This document shows positions 58,444 to 64,000 of a stretch of DNA of 64,000 nucleotides, piece by piece; positions within the stretch are counted from its first letter, which is position 1, and every line of letters begins with the position of its first letter. The notes below the pieces were generated by a model, which worked only from the letters and a program-made list of their open reading frames with translations, made no database searches and was not told the DNA's origin. This DNA comes from DATCBF01 sp964401995 (GTDB lineage: Bacteria > Actinomycetota > Thermoleophilia > Solirubrobacterales > 70-9), in NCBI GenBank assembly GCA_964401995.1, contig CAYOAP010000001.1:124001-188000 (forward strand), given 5' to 3'. The position numbers and the translations under genes are program-made.

Positions 58444-59481
58444 GTAGGGCCCGCAGAGACAACCCGGCCCGATGCGACCAAGTTCGCCATCGGGTTCGAC
58501 CATCGTGACCGCGCTCGCCTGTTTGAGCTGTGGACGGAGGTTCTCGATTCCGAGCAGTGGTCGGAGGGTAAGAAGCTGGCTGCGTTCGAGCAGCGTTGGG
58601 CCGACTGGAACGGCCTGCCCAGCCTCGGCCTCTCAAGCTGGGCCGGTGGCGCGCTGGCGGCGCTGGAGTTCGCCGGGGTCAAGGGTGAGACCGTGCTCTG
58701 CCCATCGAACACCTTCATGGCCAGCCCGCTGGCGGCGGTCGGCGCCGGCGCCAAGGTCGAGTTCGTCGATTGCAACCGCACCGACCTCTGCATGTCGTTC
58801 GACGACTTCGAGGCCAAAGCCGAGCAGCACAAGCCGAAGGCCGCGATCCTGGTCCACATCGGCGGCCACATCGCCTTCGACGCCGAGCGGATCGCCGCCT
58901 ACTGCCGCGACAGCGGGATCTTCCTGCTCGAGGACTGCGCCCACGCCCACGGCGCCGACTGGAACGGCGCCCGGCCCGGATCCTTCGGCGACGCCGGGGT
59001 CTACTCGCTCTACGCGACCAAGACTGTCTCGACCGGGGAGGGGGGAGTGCTCGTTTCCTCCAATCAGGACCTGATCGATTTCGCCGCCAAGTTCCGCAAC
59101 TACGGCAAGTTCGAGCACGAGGTCGACGGCCTCAACTTCCGCATGAGCGAGTTCACCGCGGCGCTTGGCCTGGTCCAGGCGGAGCGGATGGAGGAGATCG
59201 TCGAGTGGAAGAACGCCTATGCGCGCGATCACCTCGACGCCCTGCATCCGGCCCGGCTCGAGCTGCCCGAGGGGATGACCTCGGGCTTCTACAAGTACAT
59301 CGTCTTCGAGCAGATCGAGAAGTCCACCGGTCGCGTCTACGACCAGCCCTGCCACCGGATCATGGGTCACTCGGTCGAGCTTCCTAACACCGACTGGGTG
59401 GCTGAGAACCATTGGTGCGTCCCGCTCTATTACCGACCTGAGAGCCGCGAGGCGGCTCTAGAGGAGGCAAGCAAAGCATGA
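58444..59481 (+). CDS. DegT/DnrJ/EryC1 sugar aminotransferase, apparent GTA start
   Basis: This PLP enzyme transaminates nucleotide-linked keto-sugars. Motifs include 'VLCPSNTFMASPLAAVGAGA', 'HIGGHIAFDAERIAAYCRDS', 'EDCAHAHGADWNG' (PLP-binding Asp) and the PLP Lys at about 193 ('YATKTVSTGEGG'). The first canonical start in frame is GTG 58693, which would remove about 83 conserved residues. The frame is open back to TAG 58369, and GTA 58444 has AAGGAG five bases upstream; this non-canonical start gives 345 residues. A base error (GTG read as GTA) is the alternative. It overlaps the next gene as ATGA. Confidence 0.85.
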   Translation, partial: VGPAETTRPDATKFAIGFDHRDRARLFELWTEVLDSEQWSEGKKLAAFEQRWADWNGLPSLGLSSWAGGALAALEFAGVKGETVLCPSNTFMASPLAAVGAGAKVEFVDCNRTDLCMSFDDFEAKAEQHKPKAAILVHIGGHIAFDAERIAAYCRDSGIFLLEDCAHAHGADWNGARPGSFGDAGVYSLYATKTVSTGEGGVLVSSNQDLIDFAAKFRNYGKFEHEVDGLNFRMSEFTAALGLVQAERMEEIVEWKNAYARDHLDALHPARLELPEGMTSGFYKYIVFEQIEKSTGRVYDQPCHRIMGHSVELPNTDWVAENHWCVPLYYRPESREAALEEASKA

Positions 59482-61811
59482 GAGTCCTGGTCACCGGCGG
59501 TGGCGGATTCATCGGATCGCACGTCGTCGATCGCTTGATCGACCGCGGCGACACCCCGCGCATCTTTGACCTCAGCGCCTCCCCCTACCATTCGCCGCTG
59601 GAGGTTGAGACCTTCACCGGCAGCATCACCGACCCGGCAAACCTCGACCTGGCGATGCGCGACTGCGACGCCGTCATCCACCTGGCGGCGGTCGCCGACG
59701 TCTCCCACGTCCTCGCCGACCCGGTCTTGGCCGAGGAGGTCAACACCCGCGGCACCCTCAACGTGCTGGAGGCGGCCTGTGGCGCCAAAGTCGACCGCGT
59801 CGTCTACGGCTCGACCACCTGGGTCTACAGCGACTGCGTCGAGCAGGACGTCAGCGAGGAGACGCCGATTCCGGCGCCCCGCCACCTCTACACGGCGACC
59901 AAGCTCGCCGGAGAGACCTACTGCGCCGGCTACGCCGAGCTCTACGACCTTGAGAGCACAGTGCTGCGCTTCGGCATCCCCTATGGCCCCCGCGCCCGCG
60001 CCGCCGGCGTCGTCGCCAAGTTCACCGACCTTGCCTTCGAAGGCAAGGCGCTGACGATCGCCGGCGACGGCAGCACGACCCGCAGCTTCATCTACGTCGA
60101 GGATCTCGCCGACGGCATCGTCGCCGCGCTCAAGCCAGAGGCGGCCGGCCGCACTTACAACCTCTCCGGCGACGAGGTTGTGACGATCCTCGAAATCGCC
60201 GAGCGGGTGCAGGAAAACACCGACAACTGCGAGATCGTCCACACGCCGCCGCGCCCGGGCGACTTCCCCGGCAAGGCGATCTCCAACGAGCGCGCCCTGG
60301 AGGAGATCGGCTGGAAAGCCGAAACGAGCTTCCGCGACGGCGTCCGCAATTACGTCGAATGGGTACGCAGCAGCACCCGCCCCCCCGACCCGATTCCCGG
60401 CAAAAAGCCCTCGCTTAACGGCAACGGCCACGCCGCGGGCGCGCTGCTCGCCGGCGCTGCCGGCAGCGAGGATCGCGCCCCAAGCGTGCTGGTCTTGACC
60501 GCCGACATCGGCGAGGGCCACGACCTGCCGGCGCGGATCATCGCCGCCGACATCGAGGCCGAAATCCCCGAGGCCAAGGTCGAGGTCGCCAACGGCCTGG
60601 AGGCGATGGGCCGCTTCCTCTCCTCGACTGTGCGCGGCGGCTCCAAAGTCACCTTCCGCTGGATGCCGTGGCTGTTCGACATCCAGTACTGGCTGCTGAC
60701 CAAGTTCGCGCCCACCCGCTGGCTCGCCCATCACCTCGGCTACGCCTTCGGCGCCCACGGCCTGATGAAGCTGATCGCGAAGCACGACCCCGACGTCGTC
60801 ATCTCCACCTACCCGGGGGTGACCGCGATCCTCGGCATGCTGCGCGAAAACGGCAGGCTGACGGTGCCCGTGCAGTCGGCGATCACCGACCTCGCCGGGC
60901 TGCGCTACTGGGCCCACCCCGGGGTCGACCTGCACTACGTGACCCACCCGGAGTCGATCGAAGAGGTCGAGAAGCTGGCCGGGCCGGGCAGCGTCGAGTG
61001 GATGCGGCCGCCGATCTCACCCGACTTCTTGATGCCCCGCACCCGCGTCGACGCGCGCAAGGCCCTTGACGTTCCCGCCCACGGCCGGATCGTGCTGGTC
61101 TCTGGCGGCGGCTGGGGCGTCGGCGATCTCGAGGGGGCGATCAACTCCGCCCTCAAGGGCGACGACACCCTCGTCGTCTGCATCACCGGCCACAACGATG
61201 TCGCCCGCGAGAAGCTGGAGCAGCGCTTCGGCGGCAACGACCAGGTCCGCATCCTCGGCTTCACCGATCAGATGAGCGACTGGATGGCGGCCTCCGACGC
61301 GATGATCCACTCGACCGCGGGCTTGACCGTGCTCGAGGCTCATATCCGCGGCTGTCCGGTCGTCTCCTACGGCTTCTCCGCCGGCCACCTGCGCGCCAAC
61401 AATGCCGCCTTCGAGCGCTTCGGCCTGGCCGAGGTCGCTCGCTCCGAGCACGAGCTGGAGTCTGTCCTGCGCCACATCACCCGCGAGCGGCAGTCGCCGG
61501 ATTCGTCGTTCGCCTCGCTGCCCTCGATCTCTTCGCGAGCGCTGAACGTGCGGGCGCGGGTGCGCCCGCAGCCGGTCTGGCGCCTGCGCACCGAGCGAGT
61601 GATCGCGGCCGTCTGCCTCCTTGCTGTCGCTCTCATCCTGTCGCTCTCGGTGGTCAAGCGCGAGACGCCCTATCGGGTGATCGCCAAGCCGCTCGAGAGC
61701 CGGATCCACATCGGCAAGGACACCGACGCGCCTGCGCCGACTGTGAAGGCAAACCAGGCCGCGCAGCCGGTCTCGCCTGAATCTCACACCGCCGCCAACT
61801 CCGGCAATTGA
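59478..61811 (+). CDS. NAD-dependent sugar epimerase fused to MurG/MGDG-synthase-like glycosyltransferase
   Basis: The 777-residue protein has two enzyme parts. Residues 1-310 form a complete extended SDR epimerase: 'TGGGGFIGSH' (6-15), Ser112 and Y138-xxx-K142 ('HLYTATKLAGE'). A Gly/Ala linker (about 312-335) leads to a GT-B glycosyltransferase (about 337-650) with 'VLTADIGEGHDLPARIIAA', 'VISTYPGVTAILGML', 'LVSGGGWGVGDLEGAI' and 'DAMIHSTAGLTVLEAHIRGC', as in MGDG synthase/MurG families. A membrane helix near 706-728 and an extracytoplasmic tail end it. It probably makes an activated sugar and transfers it onto a lipid. Confidence 0.87.
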   Translation: MRVLVTGGGGFIGSHVVDRLIDRGDTPRIFDLSASPYHSPLEVETFTGSITDPANLDLAMRDCDAVIHLAAVADVSHVLADPVLAEEVNTRGTLNVLEAACGAKVDRVVYGSTTWVYSDCVEQDVSEETPIPAPRHLYTATKLAGETYCAGYAELYDLESTVLRFGIPYGPRARAAGVVAKFTDLAFEGKALTIAGDGSTTRSFIYVEDLADGIVAALKPEAAGRTYNLSGDEVVTILEIAERVQENTDNCEIVHTPPRPGDFPGKAISNERALEEIGWKAETSFRDGVRNYVEWVRSSTRPPDPIPGKKPSLNGNGHAAGALLAGAAGSEDRAPSVLVLTADIGEGHDLPARIIAADIEAEIPEAKVEVANGLEAMGRFLSSTVRGGSKVTFRWMPWLFDIQYWLLTKFAPTRWLAHHLGYAFGAHGLMKLIAKHDPDVVISTYPGVTAILGMLRENGRLTVPVQSAITDLAGLRYWAHPGVDLHYVTHPESIEEVEKLAGPGSVEWMRPPISPDFLMPRTRVDARKALDVPAHGRIVLVSGGGWGVGDLEGAINSALKGDDTLVVCITGHNDVAREKLEQRFGGNDQVRILGFTDQMSDWMAASDAMIHSTAGLTVLEAHIRGCPVVSYGFSAGHLRANNAAFERFGLAEVARSEHELESVLRHITRERQSPDSSFASLPSISSRALNVRARVRPQPVWRLRTERVIAAVCLLAVALILSLSVVKRETPYRVIAKPLESRIHIGKDTDAPAPTVKANQAAQPVSPESHTAANSGN

Positions 61812-62509
61812 TCGCGGCGCTGGCCGGCGCCGGCGCCGCGGCCGCCACGGTGGTCCATGCCGGGCCGGCGCTGGCGCCGATCGTTCCCGGCATCGCGCCC
61901 GTCCTCAGCATCGAGCTGCGCCAGGAGGCGGCGGATGGAGTGGCGCTCACCTTCGACGACGGCCCTCACCCAGAAGGCACGCCCCAGACCCTGGAGATCC
62001 TGCGTGAGGCTGGGGCGCCGGCAACCTTCTTCCTCGCCGGCGAGCAGGTCGAGCAGCGGCCGGCGCTGGCGGCCGAGATCGTCGCCGCCGGCCACCGGGT
62101 CGAGCTGCACTGCCATCGCCATCGCAACCAGCTGCGGCTGACGCCGCGGCAGCTGCTCGACGACGCCGATCGCGCCAAGGCGGTGATCGAGGAGGCGAGC
62201 GGCCAGGAGGTCGCCGACTACCGCCCTCCCTACGGGATCTTCAGCTACTCCGGCCTGCGGGCGATCCGCAGCCGCGGTTGGCGGCCGGTGCTGTGGTCGC
62301 AGTGGGGAAAGGACTGGAGGCGGTCGGCAACGCCTGACTCGATAACGCGACGCTGCACTTCCTCAGTCGAGGCCGGTGACATCCTCCTCTTGCACGACGC
62401 CGACTACTACAGCGCGCCTGGCTCCTGGGCCCGCACGGTCGCTGCCATGCCGCGCATCCTCGAAAGGTTGGACAGCCGCGGGCTGAAACCGATCTCGCTG
62501 CGACGCTGA
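61808..62509 (+). CDS. Polysaccharide deacetylase (NodB/CE4 family)
   Basis: The 233-residue protein has the CE4 motifs: 'ALTFDDGPHPEGT' (about 46-58, catalytic Asp), the metal-binding His pair in 'GHRVELHCHRH', 'YRPPYGIF' and 'DILLLHDADYY'. The hydrophobic start (about 1-30) is a signal or anchor. It removes acetyl groups from a surface glycan. The TTG start at 61808 overlaps the previous stop (TTGA). It ends a three-gene glycan unit. Confidence 0.92.
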   Translation: MIAALAGAGAAAATVVHAGPALAPIVPGIAPVLSIELRQEAADGVALTFDDGPHPEGTPQTLEILREAGAPATFFLAGEQVEQRPALAAEIVAAGHRVELHCHRHRNQLRLTPRQLLDDADRAKAVIEEASGQEVADYRPPYGIFSYSGLRAIRSRGWRPVLWSQWGKDWRRSATPDSITRRCTSSVEAGDILLLHDADYYSAPGSWARTVAAMPRILERLDSRGLKPISLRR

Positions 62510-62703
62510 GAGGGGGGAGCGAGCGTCCACTGCTCGCAGCCGGCAAAAGCGTCGTCAAGACGCTGGGCCATGGTGCTCCTTGGCCGATCCTGGTCGAAGA
62601 TCTCCTTGGGCATAGCTCTCCCGTCCTGTAGGGAACGTTGGGTAAGACTCCCGCTCCGATCGGACGAAAAAACCTGCACTTTGCGGAAACCTGGACCGAC
62701 CAG
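62510..62703. other. 194-base gap without a supported gene
   Basis: A reverse-strand frame from ATG 62610 with GGGAG nearby runs into the deacetylase gene antisense. It matches nothing I know and I do not call it. No terminator or repeat was seen; GATCGGACG and AAAAAA stretches occur near 62680. Confidence 0.4.
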
Positions 62704-63543
62704 CTAAGAGGAGGCGAACTTGGCGATCTCCTCGGCAAGCCGCTGTGGCTGGTCGAGCGCGACGAATGTCTTCGCGTTGGGGATCTCGACGATGCGGGCA
62801 TCGGGGGTTGAGGCCGCCAGCCGTTCGGCGTATTTGATCGGGAAGTAGCTGTCTCCCGGCGCCCAGGCCAGCAGCAGCGGATGCTCGAAGCTGCCGAGCT
62901 TTTCGGCCGCCTCCAGCGTGTGGCGCTTGTTCATGCCGGCCGTGACCTTGCGCAGATCGTGGCGGATCGCGGAATTGTGGAGTCCGGGCGCCATCCAGGA
63001 GGCGATCAGGTCATCCGGGATCTTCGTCTTCGCGAAGGGCTTGAAGGCGCGGCGGGCGACGGCGGGGATGCGGAAGGGCGCCGACAGCACCTCGATGCCG
63101 CCGGGCAGCTTCGCCAGCGGCGGCATCGCCTTGAAGATTCCGGGCGGGAAGTTCTCGTGGGTGTCGCAGTTGGTCAGGACCAGCCGCCCGATCCGCTCGG
63201 GGTGGCGGGTGACGAGCACCTGCGACATCGCGCCGCCGGAGTTGTTGCCGACGATGGTGACGTCATCGAGGCCGAGCTTGTCGAGGAAGCTGGCGATGAT
63301 CGCGGCGACGCCTGGGGGGGAGAGGTCCGCGTCAGGGCGCATCGCCACCTGCTGGGACCCCATCGGCCAGTCTGGGGCGAGGCAGCGGAAGCGATCGGAG
63401 AGGCGGTCGACGACGCCGCTCCAGAGCCGTCCGTCGACCAGATACCCGTGGACGAAGACGATCGCTTTGCCCTCGCCCGACTCGCGATAGCGGACGGTCC
63501 CGGCCGGTAGCTCGATCTCATGGCGATCGCCGTTGACGGTCAT
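62704..63543 (-). CDS. Alpha/beta hydrolase
   Basis: The 279-residue protein has the alpha/beta hydrolase fold: oxyanion 'VFVHGYLVDGRLWSGVVDRL', nucleophile Ser102 in 'VTIVGNNSGGAMSQ', a late acidic residue near 'LLAWAPGDSYFP' and a C-terminal region where His is expected but replaced by 'FVALDQPQRL', so the catalytic His is uncertain. It resembles haloalkane dehalogenase/epoxide hydrolase-like proteins of unknown substrate. AGGAGG lies eight bases before ATG 63543. Confidence 0.87.
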   Translation of the reverse strand: MTVNGDRHEIELPAGTVRYRESGEGKAIVFVHGYLVDGRLWSGVVDRLSDRFRCLAPDWPMGSQQVAMRPDADLSPPGVAAIIASFLDKLGLDDVTIVGNNSGGAMSQVLVTRHPERIGRLVLTNCDTHENFPPGIFKAMPPLAKLPGGIEVLSAPFRIPAVARRAFKPFAKTKIPDDLIASWMAPGLHNSAIRHDLRKVTAGMNKRHTLEAAEKLGSFEHPLLLAWAPGDSYFPIKYAERLAASTPDARIVEIPNAKTFVALDQPQRLAEEIAKFASS

Positions 63544-63606
63544 CTGGGCTGCCTCCTGCATAGAAGTGCGAGAGGGCCAGCTTCTCACGAAGCAGCTCGG
63601 CCGGGC

Positions 63607-64000
63607 TCAGGTCGCGGGGGCCAGGGGTGGTTCGGCCGCGCTCTCGCGGGCAGCCCGGCGCGACTCCTTCTGCGCGTACATCCGCACGTCGGCGAGCTGC
63701 AGGGCGGGAGTTGGCTCTGTCGCCTCGGCTGGGATCGAAGCCGATCCCCAGGCCGGGGAGACGTCGTATCCCGTCCCCTTCTCGGAGAGGGCTTCGGCCG
63801 CCATCCTGGTCACGCCCCCGAAGCGCTGCGCCGTGCAGTTGAGCAGGACGCAGAACTCGTCGCCGCCGACCCGGTAGGCGACTCCGTCGCCGTCGACCGC
63901 GTCGCGCAGCCGCCGTCCCAGCCTGGTCAGCAGCTCGTCGCCGGCCGGGTGGCCCAGGGTGTCGTTGAAGTTCTTGAAGCCGTTGAGGTCGAGGAAGATG
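63607..64000 (-). CDS. GGDEF-domain diguanylate cyclase, C-terminal part (5' end outside window)
   Basis: The frame is open to the window edge and ends at 63607. It encodes the catalytic half of a GGDEF domain: 'IFLDLNGFKNFNDTLGHPAG' and an intact 'YRVGGDEFCVLLN'. It would make cyclic di-GMP. The inhibitory RxxD site expected before the motif reads DGDG, so product feedback may be absent. The tail is 'ADVRMYAQKESRRAARES'. Upstream sensor domains cannot be seen. The alpha/beta hydrolase gene starts 63 bases downstream. Confidence 0.92.
   Translation of the reverse strand, partial: IFLDLNGFKNFNDTLGHPAGDELLTRLGRRLRDAVDGDGVAYRVGGDEFCVLLNCTAQRFGGVTRMAAEALSEKGTGYDVSPAWGSASIPAEATEPTPALQLADVRMYAQKESRRAARESAAEPPLAPAT

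Noticed and set aside
62407..62679. Reverse-strand frame of 90 codons near the deacetylase 3' end
   Set aside because: Most of it is antisense to the deacetylase, and no family or strong start was seen.

Overview
The window comes from a high-GC, Gram-positive-type bacterium, most likely an actinobacterium of the Thermoleophilia/Solirubrobacterales kind. This placement is an inference from gene content, not from a marker gene. It rests on a complete type IV pilus system beside actinobacterial traits: a Rv1264-like cyclase, a Rv3679/Rv3680-like ATPase pair, a Rv3030-Rv3031-Rv3032-like methylated-glucan cluster, DipZ, and many GTG starts with what look like leaderless promoters.

Layout. 1-3.2 kb: the end of an NAD(P)-binding protein, three related TetR regulators and a YihY membrane protein. 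3.2-5.6 kb: primary sigma factor rpoD with a hairpin-rich leader, and a GAF protein. 5.7-12.8 kb: pilus motor operon pilT-orf-pilB-pilT-pilC plus a GT87-like membrane protein. 12.8-16.4 kb: two major pilins with identical 3' parts flanking a secreted Ig-repeat protein, then prepilin peptidase. 16.4-23.6 kb, reverse strand: three minor pilins, pilM, pilN, pilO and a PilP-like protein. 23.7-27.8 kb: a HxlR regulator, an unknown 534-residue protein and two Get3/ArsA-like ATPases. 27.9-33.2 kb: a ParA-FtsZ pair carrying the same in-frame palindromic repeat, then gamma-glutamyltranspeptidase and adenylate cyclase. 33.2-33.5 kb: an aberrant tRNA gene facing an inverted copy of its anticodon arm, the copy lying at the predicted 5' end of a small transcript. 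33.5-37.8 kb: two methyltransferases, a GH57 branching enzyme and a GT4 synthase. 37.8-43.6 kb: a XRE regulator, two VapBC modules, an acyltransferase, MeaB, a PRC-barrel protein and DipZ. 43.7-57 kb: acyl-CoA metabolism (acyl-CoA and aldehyde dehydrogenases, HxlR, thioesterase, aminopeptidase, thiolase, HAD phosphatase, two-subunit isobutyryl-CoA mutase, ETF beta/alpha, ETF-quinone oxidoreductase). 57-62.5 kb: small membrane proteins, a transporter, then a surface-glycan operon (DegT aminotransferase, an epimerase fused to a glycosyltransferase, polysaccharide deacetylase). The window ends with an alpha/beta hydrolase and a partial GGDEF protein.

How the genes work together. The pilus genes cover motor, inner-membrane platform, pilins and processing peptidase, and lack only an outer-membrane secretin, as expected for a monoderm. 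The acyl-CoA block could feed branched C4-acyl-CoA through the cobalamin mutase (MeaB as chaperone) while ETF and ETF-QO carry dehydrogenase electrons to quinone. The strongest candidates for something undescribed are the tRNA/antisense-RNA locus near 33.3 kb and the palindromic repeat shared by ParA and FtsZ. Two genes appear to start at non-canonical codons (ATC near 27.84 kb, GTA near 58.44 kb).
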